Assembly: GCA_023390055.1 (NCBI GenBank)
Contig: JAEWDP010000148.1
Location: forward strand, 4,112-68,111
Length of the DNA stretch: 64,000 nucleotides
Direction of reading: 5' to 3'
Source of the DNA: Pseudomonadota bacterium
Lineage (GTDB): Bacteria > Pseudomonadota > Alphaproteobacteria > Rhizobiales > Rhizobiaceae
Position 1 is the stretch's first letter, and every line of letters starts with the position of its first letter. This document shows, in pieces, positions 1 to 8,141 of the stretch. The notes below the pieces were generated by a model. That model did no database searches. It had not been told where the DNA came from and saw nothing but the letters and a program-made list of their open reading frames with translations. The position numbers and the translations under genes were made by a program.

Positions 1-80
1 AGGCATTGAAAGCAAAGCTTGAAAGCGAGATTGCACGCTGGAAGCCTGTCATTGAAGCGGCTGGTGTGTTCGCCGACTGA
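1..80 (+). CDS. TctC-type tricarboxylate binding protein, C-terminal end
   Basis: Only the last 25 codons are inside the window; the reading frame begins at base 3 and stops with TGA at 78-80. The tail contains IARWKPVIEAAGV, typical of the C-terminus of periplasmic TctC (Bug family) binding proteins of tripartite tricarboxylate transporters. The identification rests mainly on context, because tctB and tctA genes follow in the same direction. The substrate cannot be read from this fragment. Confidence 0.7.
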   Translation, partial: ALKAKLESEIARWKPVIEAAGVFAD

Positions 81-99
81 ATCCAGATATTCTGCATAA

Positions 100-133
100 G
101 CCGACCCTTCGCCAGATTGTGTGGAGGGTCGGC
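100..133 (+). terminator. Stem-loop between tctC and tctB
   Basis: GCCGACCCT (100-108) pairs perfectly with AGGGTCGGC (125-133) across a 16-base loop. No T-run follows, so this is more likely an intercistronic stem-loop that stabilises the binding-protein message and lowers downstream expression than a full terminator. That role is inferred from its position. Confidence 0.5.
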
Positions 134-178
134 GTCTTAGTGCTCGGGATGAGCCGCCCCCCGTTATGTGGAGCGAAC

Positions 179-640
179 ATGAAATCGCTGAAATTTGACA
201 CCACCAATGTGCTATGTGGGCTTCTTTTCATAGGGCTTGGTGCCTTTTTCGCCCTTGAATCCCTGTCGCTTGAACTTGGAACCGCATTTCGAATGGGGCC
301 GGGTTATTTTCCCTTGCTGCTGGCCTGTGTGCTTGTTCTGTTTGGCATAGTCATTCTGGTTCAGGCCTTCCGTGTTGATGGTGAGGAGATAGGACATGTT
401 GCCTGGCGCGGCATCCTGTTCATCCTGCCAGCACCTATCTTTTTTGGACTTACCGTCCGTGGCTTGGGCTTTCTGCCGGCAATATTCGTGACTGCGATGA
501 TCGCCTCGTTTGCATCTGGACGAATGCGGCTGCCGATGGCCCTGGTGTTGTCCTTTTCGCTGACGATCTTCTCCGCATTGGTCTTTAGTTACGGGCTCGG
601 TCTTCCGTTGCGCCTGTTCGGACCTTGGCTTGATTTCTAG
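179..640 (+). CDS. tctB: Tripartite tricarboxylate transporter small membrane subunit TctB
   Basis: A 153-residue, very hydrophobic protein with about four membrane helices, the size and pattern of the TctB family. ATG at 179 is preferred because GGAG lies just upstream; a GTG at 119 in the same frame would place the start inside the intergenic stem-loop. In these transporters TctB and the large subunit TctA form the inner-membrane part, and periplasmic TctC delivers the carboxylate. It sits between the tctC end and tctA, with a 9-base gap to tctA, so the three are one operon. Confidence 0.85.
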   Translation: MKSLKFDTTNVLCGLLFIGLGAFFALESLSLELGTAFRMGPGYFPLLLACVLVLFGIVILVQAFRVDGEEIGHVAWRGILFILPAPIFFGLTVRGLGFLPAIFVTAMIASFASGRMRLPMALVLSFSLTIFSALVFSYGLGLPLRLFGPWLDF

Positions 641-649
641 GAGAGGTAC

Positions 650-2155
650 ATGGAATTCTTCAACAACCTTGCACTAGGATTCTCGACGGCCTCGTCGATT
701 GACAACCTTTTCTTCTGCCTGATCGGGGTCTTTCTTGGAACGCTCATCGGAGTGCTGCCAGGTATCGGTGCGACGGCAACGGTTGCCATGCTCCTGCCAA
801 TTACCTTTCAGCTTGAGCCGGTGTCGTCGCTCATTATGCTTGCAGGTATCTATTACGGTGCACAATACGGCGGCTCGACAACTGCCATTCTGATCAACTT
901 GCCGGGAGAGTCATCTTCGGCGGTCACCGCTATCGACGGTTATCAGATGGCAAGGAAAGGCAGGGCCGGGGTTGCACTTGCCATTGCGGCCCTCGGCTCC
1001 TTCTTTGCGGGCTCGGTTTCGACCTTCCTGGTAGCCATTTTTGCACCACCTCTTACGACAATTGCATTGCGATTTGGTGCGGCCGAGTATTTCTCGTTGA
1101 TGGTCGTCGGGCTGGTCTCGTCTATTGCACTGGCACATGGTTCCATCATCAAGGCGTTGGCAATGGTGGTCCTTGGCCTGTTACTCGGTCTGGTAGGGAC
1201 TGATATTTACACGGGAACGCCACGGTTCACGCTTGGTATCCGGGAATATGCCGACGGGCTGAACTTTGTTGCGGTTGCTGTCGGTGTATTCGGAATCGCG
1301 GAAATTCTTCGAAATCTGGAGAATGAAAAATCTCGATCCGTTCTGATGGCGAAGGTTGGCGGGTTGATGCCGACAAAGGATGATTTCAGGAAGATGGTTG
1401 CGCCGGTGTTGCGGGGAACTGTTATCGGATCGGCGCTCGGTATCTTGCCAGGCGGCGGAGCCATTCTGGCATCGTTCGCATCCTACACTGTCGAAAAGCG
1501 TGTTTCGAAGACACCCGAAGAGTTCGGACAAGGTTCTGTTGCTGGTGTTGCTGGTCCGGAATCGGCAAATAATGCCGGTGCCCAGACATCGTTTATTCCA
1601 CTTTTGACGCTCGGTATCCCGGCCAATCCGGTGATGGCGCTCATGATAGGTGCAATGATCATCCAGGGGATCGTGCCTGGTCCAAATGTCGCTACCGAGC
1701 AGCCGGCCCTGTTCTGGGGAATTATTACGTCTATGTGGATCGGCAACCTGATGCTGGTTGTGCTCAATCTTCCCCTTATAGGGTTGTGGGTGAAATTGCT
1801 GACGATCCCCTATTACGTCCTTTTCCCGATCATCATGGCGTTCTGCTCGATCGGCGCCTACAGCGTTAACTCGAATATCTACGACCTCTTTGCCGTCGCC
1901 TTCTTCGGGCTTCTTGGGTACATCTTCGTGAAGTTGCGCTGCGAACCGGCGCCTCTGCTGCTCGGCTTCGTTCTGGGGCCACTCCTGGAGGAGAACCTGC
2001 GGCGTGCGATGATCCTTTCCCGGGGCGACCCTTCAACCTTTGTGACGCGACCGATCAGTGCAACTTTGCTGTTCATCGCTGTCATCGTGCTTGTGGTCGT
2101 ATTCCTTCCTAGTGTCCGGACCAGACGCGATGAAGTCTTCCAGGAAGAAGACTAG
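650..2155 (+). CDS. tctA: Tripartite tricarboxylate transporter large membrane subunit TctA
   Basis: At 501 residues this has the normal TctA length and is a polytopic membrane protein. Family landmarks are visible: GTLIGVLPGIGATATV near residue 30, YYGAQYGGSTTAILINLPGE near residue 70, a second glycine-rich repeat ILPGGGAILASFASY near 265, and AGPESANNAGAQTSFIPLL shortly after. A good ribosome site (AGGAG) precedes the ATG. It is the permease core of a secondary, ion-driven uptake system for di- or tricarboxylates or related acids. The exact substrate is not determinable here. It runs convergent with the LacI gene, only 18 bases away. Confidence 0.9.
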   Translation: MEFFNNLALGFSTASSIDNLFFCLIGVFLGTLIGVLPGIGATATVAMLLPITFQLEPVSSLIMLAGIYYGAQYGGSTTAILINLPGESSSAVTAIDGYQMARKGRAGVALAIAALGSFFAGSVSTFLVAIFAPPLTTIALRFGAAEYFSLMVVGLVSSIALAHGSIIKALAMVVLGLLLGLVGTDIYTGTPRFTLGIREYADGLNFVAVAVGVFGIAEILRNLENEKSRSVLMAKVGGLMPTKDDFRKMVAPVLRGTVIGSALGILPGGGAILASFASYTVEKRVSKTPEEFGQGSVAGVAGPESANNAGAQTSFIPLLTLGIPANPVMALMIGAMIIQGIVPGPNVATEQPALFWGIITSMWIGNLMLVVLNLPLIGLWVKLLTIPYYVLFPIIMAFCSIGAYSVNSNIYDLFAVAFFGLLGYIFVKLRCEPAPLLLGFVLGPLLEENLRRAMILSRGDPSTFVTRPISATLLFIAVIVLVVVFLPSVRTRRDEVFQEED

Positions 2156-2173
2156 TTGGTGAGCGGCAGGTGT

Positions 2174-3223
2174 TCAGATTGAATGGACAGCCTGCAGCTC
2201 GCCAACTGGCGGGTGATCGGCAATCCGCCGCAAAAGCAGCTTGCCCATCGTTGCGCCGGCTTCTGCCAAATCCTCGTAGATTGTTTCCACGCGTGGCCGT
2301 ATCTGGTCAAATAGTCCCGACGTCTGCTTTGCGACCAGGCCAATATCTTTGCCAAGTTCAAGGCCCTTGTCGTAGCAGGCAGCCATCGCAGCCATGGCTG
2401 AGACCTCACCGCCACAAATAATCCCGTCAGGGCGGTCTGATGCGGCCAGGCGATGGTGGAAAGCCTGCCGTATCTCATCCGACTTGCTGTCGAGCGTAAC
2501 CTCTGATGGGATGTCAAAATCGATACCTTCCTCACGAATTGCAGTCATGAAGCCATGACGCATGTGGTGTGCAAAGGTGAACCGCTCGGGTGGCAGGATG
2601 ATGCATAGTTTGCGGGCGCCGGTCGCAATCAATTTTTGCGAAGCTCGATAGGCGAACTGGAAGTTGTCGAAATCCACGAAGGGGTGGGGCGTGGCGAGCT
2701 CTGTACGTCCGTGGCAGATAAAGGGAAAGTCGTGTTCGAGTAGGAGCTTTACTCGTTCATCCGAGGGCTCGGTCCGTGTGAAGACAATTCCGTCCGCCAT
2801 ACGATTGCGGATAATGTGCCGTACGGGCTCTATTTGTGGTGTGTCAGAAAAGTGCGGTGTGATGACCAGGTGATAGGGAGTGCCACGCAGTGCTTCGGTT
2901 AATCCGTTGATCATCGAGGTGGCATAGCCCAGGATTTCTTCGTGGGGATCGAGTACCAGACTGATCACGTTCGTGCGCCCGGTGCGTAGCCTCTGGGCAG
3001 CGCGGTCGGGAAGATAACCGATCTCCTCGGCGGCCTTGCGCACGCGCTGGCGCGTCTCGAATGCAATTTGAGGGGCATCCGCCAGTGCCCGAGACACTGT
3101 CGTTACGGCAAGTCCCGTCAGATCCGCGAGTGTCTTTAGAGTCGGCTTAGCATCGCCAGCCAATATCGTGCTGCGCTCCGCGGTTGTCTTGCTTTTTGTG
3201 ATATGGCGCCTCCGACCTGCCAT
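2174..3223 (-). CDS. LacI-family transcriptional regulator
   Basis: A 349-residue regulator. Near residue 30 it has the LacI helix-turn-helix (PTLKTLADLTGLAVTTVSRA), then a hinge rich in R and A, then a periplasmic-binding-like effector domain. The ATG at 3223 is chosen over a TTG one codon upstream because AAGGA sits 7 bases before it. It is divergent from the sugar ABC operon at 3457-7726, and two palindromes of LacI type lie in the intergenic region, one overlapping the operon promoter. It is therefore very likely the local repressor of that operon, relieved by the transported sugar or a metabolite of it. Autoregulation through the palindrome next to its own start is plausible. Confidence 0.92.
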   Translation of the reverse strand: MAGRRRHITKSKTTAERSTILAGDAKPTLKTLADLTGLAVTTVSRALADAPQIAFETRQRVRKAAEEIGYLPDRAAQRLRTGRTNVISLVLDPHEEILGYATSMINGLTEALRGTPYHLVITPHFSDTPQIEPVRHIIRNRMADGIVFTRTEPSDERVKLLLEHDFPFICHGRTELATPHPFVDFDNFQFAYRASQKLIATGARKLCIILPPERFTFAHHMRHGFMTAIREEGIDFDIPSEVTLDSKSDEIRQAFHHRLAASDRPDGIICGGEVSAMAAMAACYDKGLELGKDIGLVAKQTSGLFDQIRPRVETIYEDLAEAGATMGKLLLRRIADHPPVGELQAVHSI

Positions 3224-3267
3224 CAACTATTCCTTCCTCCCACACCAAAGACTGCATTGGCACCGGA

Positions 3268-3285
3268 AATTATAACGTTATAATT
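3268..3285. promoter_or_regulatory. LacI-type operator, proximal to the regulator gene
   Basis: Perfect 18-base palindrome AATTATAACGTTATAATT with a central CG, the hallmark of LacI-family operators. It lies 45 bases upstream of the regulator start. It shares the core TTATAwCGTTATAA with the second site at 3399-3416. Confidence 0.75.
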
Positions 3286-3384
3286 CGACTAGCAATCTGC
3301 TCTCTTATCTTTTCTATGTAAAATCCTATTAGTATTCAATAATTTGTATGGCATCGGTTTCTATTCTTACGATCCTTCCGGGGG

Positions 3385-3416
3385 TTGACAGCATTGGTAT
3401 TTATATCGTTATAAAT
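3385..3416 (+). promoter_or_regulatory. Promoter and overlapping LacI-type operator of the sugar ABC operon
   Basis: TTGACA at 3385-3390 is a consensus -35 element. About 17-18 bases downstream, GTTATAA-like bases (3408-3414) can serve as the -10, and they lie inside the near-palindrome ATTTATATCGTTATAAAT (3399-3416; one mismatch between half-sites). A repressor bound here would block RNA polymerase directly. The ATG of the binding-protein gene is 40 bases downstream. Confidence 0.7.
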
Positions 3417-3456
3417 CTTTATCCGGAGAGGAGCCCGGATTAAAAGGGAGATTCTC

Positions 3457-4713
3457 ATGCATATCAGAAGATTTACGATGCTGGCTGCTGGCGCTGCTGT
3501 CATTGCAATGTCGGCAGGAGCGGTGAAGGCGCAGGAAACTGTCGAGGTGCTCCATTGGTGGACATCCGGCGGGGAAGCTGCTGCGCTAAACGTCTTGAAG
3601 GAAAACCTCGAGAAGGAGGGAATTTCCTGGAAAGACATGCCGGTCGCTGGCGGGTCTGGTGTTCAGGCCATGACGGCACTGCGTGCCCGTGTGACTTCCG
3701 GAGATCCGCCGACTGCGGTCCAGATGCTCGGTTTCGATATCAAGGATTGGGCAGAGATGGGTGTCGTCGGCAACCTGAATGAGTTGGCCGAAGAGCAAGG
3801 CTGGGACAAGGTCATTCCCGCTGCCCTTCAGGAGTTTTCAAAGTATGATGGGAACTGGATTGCTGCGCCGGTCAACGTCCACTCGACAAACTGGTTATGG
3901 CTCAACAAGGCAGCTTTTGATAAAGCCGGTGGCAAGACACCCGAGTCATTTGAAGAGCTGATAGCGCTTCTCGACAAGTTCAAGGAGCAGGGGATTATCC
4001 CATTGGCTCATGGGGGACAGCCTTGGCAGGATGGAACATTGTGGGAGTCCGTCGTGCTGTCAGTCGGCGGAATGGACTTTTACAGGAATGCGGTCATAGA
4101 AGCCGACGCCGAGGCCCTATCGAGTGATACGATGCGGGAGGTCTTCGACAACATGACGAAGCTTCGTGAATATTTCGATCCAAACTTCTCGGGTCGCGAT
4201 TGGAACCTGTCAACAGCCCTTGTCATCGAGGGCAAGGCTGGTGCCCAGCAGATGGGTGACTGGTCGAAGGGGGAATGGCTTCGTGCTGACAAGAAGCCCG
4301 GTACGGATTTTGTCTGCATTCGTTTCCCGGGTACCCAAGGTGAAGTCCTCTTCAATTCGGATCAGTTCGTGATGTTCGATGTCGGTGAGGACAAACGTAA
4401 TGCTCAGCTCAAGATGGCTTCGGCTGTGATGGATCCGGCCTTTCAAATCGCTTTCAACACCGTCAAGGGTTCAGTTCCTGCTCGAACCGACGTGGCGGAT
4501 GCTGAGTTTGACGATTGCGGAAAGAAAGGCATGAAGGATCTTGCCGAAGCTGCAGCTGGTGGAACGCTGGCGGGTTCGCTGGCACATGGCCATGCTCAGC
4601 CATCGGCTGTCAAGGAAGCAGTCTTTGATGTGGTCACGCAACATCTCAATGGTCAGTTGACCACGGATGAGGCTCTTGAGCGTCTGCCTCAGGCGGTGGC
4701 TGCTGCCCAGTAG
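3457..4713 (+). CDS. CUT1 sugar ABC transporter, periplasmic binding protein
   Basis: A 418-residue extracellular solute-binding protein. It begins with a Sec signal peptide (basic HIRR, hydrophobic core, cleavage after AVKAQ near residue 26), then VEVLHWWTSGGEAAAL, the usual start of family-1 sugar-binding proteins. It resembles the glucose/mannose-type subgroup (PVNVHSTNWLWLNKAAFDKAG, GQPWQDGTLWE), although the sugar cannot be fixed from sequence alone. Ribosome site AAAGGGAG precedes the ATG. It is the first gene of an operon with two permeases and an ATPase, under the LacI-type operator at 3399-3416. Confidence 0.9.
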   Translation: MHIRRFTMLAAGAAVIAMSAGAVKAQETVEVLHWWTSGGEAAALNVLKENLEKEGISWKDMPVAGGSGVQAMTALRARVTSGDPPTAVQMLGFDIKDWAEMGVVGNLNELAEEQGWDKVIPAALQEFSKYDGNWIAAPVNVHSTNWLWLNKAAFDKAGGKTPESFEELIALLDKFKEQGIIPLAHGGQPWQDGTLWESVVLSVGGMDFYRNAVIEADAEALSSDTMREVFDNMTKLREYFDPNFSGRDWNLSTALVIEGKAGAQQMGDWSKGEWLRADKKPGTDFVCIRFPGTQGEVLFNSDQFVMFDVGEDKRNAQLKMASAVMDPAFQIAFNTVKGSVPARTDVADAEFDDCGKKGMKDLAEAAAGGTLAGSLAHGHAQPSAVKEAVFDVVTQHLNGQLTTDEALERLPQAVAAAQ

Positions 4714-4732
4714 GAGTATCAAAATCAACCAG

Positions 4733-4757
4733 AATGGCCGGGTACCGCCCGGCCATT
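4733..4757 (+). terminator. Intercistronic hairpin after the sugar-binding protein gene
   Basis: AATGGCCGGG (4733-4742) pairs perfectly with CCCGGCCATT (4748-4757) across a five-base loop. It is followed by TTCC rather than a T-run. Such hairpins between binding-protein and permease genes commonly protect the upstream message and cut read-through. Confidence 0.65.
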
Positions 4758-4808
4758 TCCACATTTAGCGACCAGAATTCGAAACCGGGATTTTAGCCGG
4801 AGGTATGA

Positions 4809-5732
4809 ATGACGATAACCGAAACCGTTTCCTTGGCGCAGCAAGAACAACACCGCCAGACCCTGGTGGATCGCCTCAGATTCATGCTGCCGCGGATCGT
4901 ACTTGCCCCGTCTTTCGCCATCACACTCATCTTCGTTTATGGATTTATTCTATGGACGGTTTACCTTTCCTTCACACGTTCACGAATTTTGCCCGTGTAC
5001 GAGATTGTCGGTTTCGACGCCTACATTCGTCTGTGGTCGCAGCCCAACTGGTATATGGCGATCAAAAACCTCGCGATATTTGGTGTTCTCTATATCGGAT
5101 TCTGTCTTGCAATCGGCTTGTTTATCGCCATTTTGCTGGATCAGCGCATTCGCGCCGAAGGACTCCTGCGTCCGATATTCCTTTACCCGATGGCACTTTC
5201 CTTTGTGGTCACCGGGACTGCCTGGAAATGGTTCCTCAATCCTGGTCTTGGTCTAGAAAGGACAATGCACAACCTGGGTTGGGAGAGTTTCAAGTTTGAC
5301 TGGCTCGTCAATACCGATATGGCGATCTACACCATCGTGATCGCTGGCGTCTGGCAAGCTTCGGGCTTTGTAATGGCGATGTTCCTGGCCGGGTTGCGCG
5401 GCATTGATGGCGAGATTATCAAGGCGGCACAAATTGACGGTGCAACGACGTTCGCAATCTACCGGCGTATAATAATACCTCTTCTTCGGCCAGTCTTCCT
5501 GTCGGCGATCATCGTGCTCGCACATATGGCGATCAAATCCTATGATCTTGTGATTGCGTTGACAGGTGGTGGCCCCGGCAATGCAACTGAATTGCCGTCA
5601 ACATTCATGTATTCATACACATTCACCCGCAGTCAGATGGCAGTTGGTTCTGCCAGTGCGGTGATGATGCTGATGGGCATAACCGCAATCATCGTTCCCT
5701 ATCTCTATTCCGAACTCAGGGAGAAGCGTTGA
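4809..5732 (+). CDS. CUT1 sugar ABC permease, MalF-like
   Basis: A 307-residue inner-membrane permease with about six helices. The EAA loop that contacts the ATPase is visible near residue 200 (GIDGEIIKAAQIDGATTFAIYRRI), and the family motif YDLVIALTGGGPGNATELPS follows near 240. GGAGG lies just before the ATG. It forms the heterodimeric channel with the next gene product; the two overlap by one base, implying translational coupling. Confidence 0.92.
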   Translation: MTITETVSLAQQEQHRQTLVDRLRFMLPRIVLAPSFAITLIFVYGFILWTVYLSFTRSRILPVYEIVGFDAYIRLWSQPNWYMAIKNLAIFGVLYIGFCLAIGLFIAILLDQRIRAEGLLRPIFLYPMALSFVVTGTAWKWFLNPGLGLERTMHNLGWESFKFDWLVNTDMAIYTIVIAGVWQASGFVMAMFLAGLRGIDGEIIKAAQIDGATTFAIYRRIIIPLLRPVFLSAIIVLAHMAIKSYDLVIALTGGGPGNATELPSTFMYSYTFTRSQMAVGSASAVMMLMGITAIIVPYLYSELREKR

Positions 5733-6613
5733 TGAGTGCTGCAACGGAAACCGCAAGCGCCGGCTCGGCTAGAACCGCGCGCATTGTGATCTATACATTA
5801 CTTATCGTGTTGGCTGCGATCTATCTGCTGCCACTCTATGTCATGTTGACGACGTCACTGAAGTCGCTGAATGAGATTCGTGCTGGAAACATGCTGGCGC
5901 TTCCGCGCGATCCGTCTCTTGCGTCATGGTTCAAGGCCTGGAATGGGGCCTGTATCGGTGTGACCTGCGAGGGCATAAAAGGTTATTTCTGGAATTCTCT
6001 GCGGATGGTCGTGCCTGCCGTGGCGATCTCTACGATTCTTGGGGCTCTTAACGGATATGTTCTGACCAAATGGCGGTTTCCGGGGCACAAGATTGTCTTT
6101 GGACTTATGCTGTTTGCCTGCTTTATTCCATTTCAGGCTGTTCTCATTCCCATGGCTCGGGTTCTGGGCATTCTCGGCCTGGCAAATTCGACTACTGGCC
6201 TGATTTTCGTGCATGTTGTCTACGGTCTCGGCTTTACCACACTCTTTTTCCGTAACTATTATGAAGCATTCCCCGATGAGCTGGTGAAGGCGGCCATGAT
6301 CGACGGGGCCGGGTTCTTCAAGATATTCTGGCGTATTCTCCTGCCCAGTTCTGGCCCCATCATTGTGGTCACCGTCATCTATCAGTTCACCAATATCTGG
6401 AACGATTTCCTGTTCGGTGTCTCGTTTTCGTCGGGATCTGCCTCACCGATGACGGTTGCGCTGAACAACCTTGTTTCCTCCTCAACAGGCGTGAAAGAAT
6501 ACAATGTTGACATGGCTGCAGCGGTGTTTGCCGCGTTGCCGACGCTGCTCGTTTATGTTGTTGCAGGGCGTTATTTTGTGCGCGGTCTGATGGCCGGCGC
6601 GGTCAAGGGATAA
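5732..6613 (+). CDS. CUT1 sugar ABC permease, MalG-like
   Basis: A 293-residue permease with six predicted helices. The EAA loop reads DELVKAAMIDGAGFFKIFWRI near residue 185. The start is the ATG overlapping the previous stop (TGATG); a TTG one codon earlier is less likely. An insert, GACIGVTCEGIKGYFWNSL, precedes the second helix, as in glucose/mannose-type MalG proteins. It pairs with the preceding permease and is energised by the ATPase that follows. Confidence 0.92.
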   Translation: MSAATETASAGSARTARIVIYTLLIVLAAIYLLPLYVMLTTSLKSLNEIRAGNMLALPRDPSLASWFKAWNGACIGVTCEGIKGYFWNSLRMVVPAVAISTILGALNGYVLTKWRFPGHKIVFGLMLFACFIPFQAVLIPMARVLGILGLANSTTGLIFVHVVYGLGFTTLFFRNYYEAFPDELVKAAMIDGAGFFKIFWRILLPSSGPIIVVTVIYQFTNIWNDFLFGVSFSSGSASPMTVALNNLVSSSTGVKEYNVDMAAAVFAALPTLLVYVVAGRYFVRGLMAGAVKG

Positions 6614-6619
6614 TTGCAA

Positions 6620-7726
6620 ATGAGCTTTCTTCAGGTCAGCAACCTCAGCAAGAAGATCGGTAACAACGAAGTTCTGAAGAATATTAGTATAGAGCTAGAA
6701 AAAGGCGGCTTTCTGGTACTTGTCGGCCCGTCAGGCTGTGGTAAGTCAACGTTGCTCAATGCGATTGCCGGGCTGATACCAGTAACTTCGGGTGACATCG
6801 CCGTCGACGGACAGGTCATCAATGACCTGCATCCATCAAAGCGTGATATTGCGATGGTTTTTCAAAGCTATGCGCTCTATCCCAATATGACGGTTGAAGA
6901 AAATATCGGTTTCTCACTGGAGATGAGGGGTGTCGCAAAGGACGCTCGAATAGAAGCAATCCATAGCGTCGCGAAGACGTTGCAGATCGAGCACCTACTC
7001 GAGCGGCGTCCGAGCCAACTGTCGGGGGGGCAGCGTCAGCGTGTGGCGATGGGGCGGGCGCTTGTTCGTCAACCACGCGTGTTTCTGTTTGACGAGCCAC
7101 TATCCAATCTGGATGCCAAGCTGCGTGTTGAAATGCGTGCCGAAATAAAGTCGTTGCACCGGAATACGAATGCAACAATCGTTTACGTGACGCATGATCA
7201 GATCGAGGCCATGACGCTTGCCACAAAGATCGTCGTTTTGAAAGAAGGAGCGATCCAGCAGGTTGGAACGCCTGCGGAAATATACAATCGGCCAGCCAAT
7301 CTCTTCGTCGCTGATTTTATGGGCTCTCCGGCCATGAACATGCTGAAAGGCCAGATCGTGGAAGCCGGCGGCACGCGCCAGATTGCGATATTCAATGATC
7401 AGACGCGGATTGCGCTTCCATCCTCGGTCGTCAACAGCAAACCTGTTGACGGTATGGATGTTATCCTTGGCTTGCGACCGGAAGGTATTACCGATGAAGG
7501 TCTGGTTGATCCTGCAGCGACCTCGGTCGCGAGTATTCAGGCGGATGTCAATCTTGTGGAGCCTACAGGCTCGGATACATTCGTGAAGGCCGGGCTTCAG
7601 GGAACAGAATTCATCGGACGCGTTCGTGCAGATGTGGCGATCGCTCCACAGCAGCGCTTCACCTTTGCGTTAAATCTCGACAAGGCTGTAGTCTTTGACC
7701 CAACAAGTGGAGAGCGTTTGAGCTAG
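6620..7726 (+). CDS. CUT1 sugar ABC transporter ATP-binding protein (MalK/UgpC type)
   Basis: A 368-residue ATPase. Walker A is GPSGCGKST (residues 36-44), the signature LSGGQRQRVAMGRA, Walker B VFLFDEPLSNLD, and the switch histidine lies in YVTHDQIEAMT. The C-terminal third is the OB-fold (TOBE) regulatory domain of the MalK subgroup, with LGLRPEGI. The ATG at 6620 follows AAGGGA; a TTG at 6614 is an alternative. It is the last gene of the operon and supplies energy to the two permeases. No sugar-degrading enzyme is encoded alongside, so catabolism must lie elsewhere. Confidence 0.93.
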   Translation: MSFLQVSNLSKKIGNNEVLKNISIELEKGGFLVLVGPSGCGKSTLLNAIAGLIPVTSGDIAVDGQVINDLHPSKRDIAMVFQSYALYPNMTVEENIGFSLEMRGVAKDARIEAIHSVAKTLQIEHLLERRPSQLSGGQRQRVAMGRALVRQPRVFLFDEPLSNLDAKLRVEMRAEIKSLHRNTNATIVYVTHDQIEAMTLATKIVVLKEGAIQQVGTPAEIYNRPANLFVADFMGSPAMNMLKGQIVEAGGTRQIAIFNDQTRIALPSSVVNSKPVDGMDVILGLRPEGITDEGLVDPAATSVASIQADVNLVEPTGSDTFVKAGLQGTEFIGRVRADVAIAPQQRFTFALNLDKAVVFDPTSGERLS

Positions 7727-8141
7727 GTGATCGCCTTCGATATAACCTGACGGCAAGTTTTTCCTGTCCGGGCCAATTTCCTGGTCGATACAACGCGTCA
7801 TCTGAGAACCAGGCGGACCATGGCGATGCGGGTCGTGAAGGCAGGCTCCGGTGGTGGCTTTGCGCTCCGGAGGTCGGTCGACTTTTCGTCTCGTCGAATT
7901 TGAGCTGCGATCGGGTGGCGGGTGAGACTTCACGCGAAAGCGAGCCCTTGGAGCAGGAATTCCTTGTGCCTGAAGGGAAATTCCCCCATTTAGGGAGGAG
8001 CAATTCCAAATCAAAGGCATCAAAGTATTGGCCGCATTAGCAAAAGAGGCTACAACTCACCTGTGCTACATTAGCAAGGGCGGGATAAATGAGGCTTTCT
8101 GCCGGCGCATCCACGTGCTTGGTCGCTGAGGGGACAATCTA
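7727..8141. other. 415-base intergenic stretch with no convincing gene
   Basis: Open frames on the minus strand here (for example 7670-8023) have no ribosome site, run into the ATPase gene and resemble nothing I know. A nonamer CATTAGCAA occurs twice, at 8035-8043 and 8069-8077, shortly before the kinase start and may be regulatory. No EcfG-type promoter was found. Confidence 0.5.

Noticed and set aside
4805..5299. Alternative frames inside the sugar permease and similar long frames inside other genes (for example 12418-12831, 22347-22868, 23722-24180)
   Set aside because: They lie within clearly identified genes in another frame or strand and have no independent ribosome sites.
7670..8023. 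Minus-strand open frame of 117 codons in the gap before the membrane kinase
   Set aside because: No ribosome site, overlaps the end of the ATPase gene, composition unlike a coding sequence and no family resemblance.
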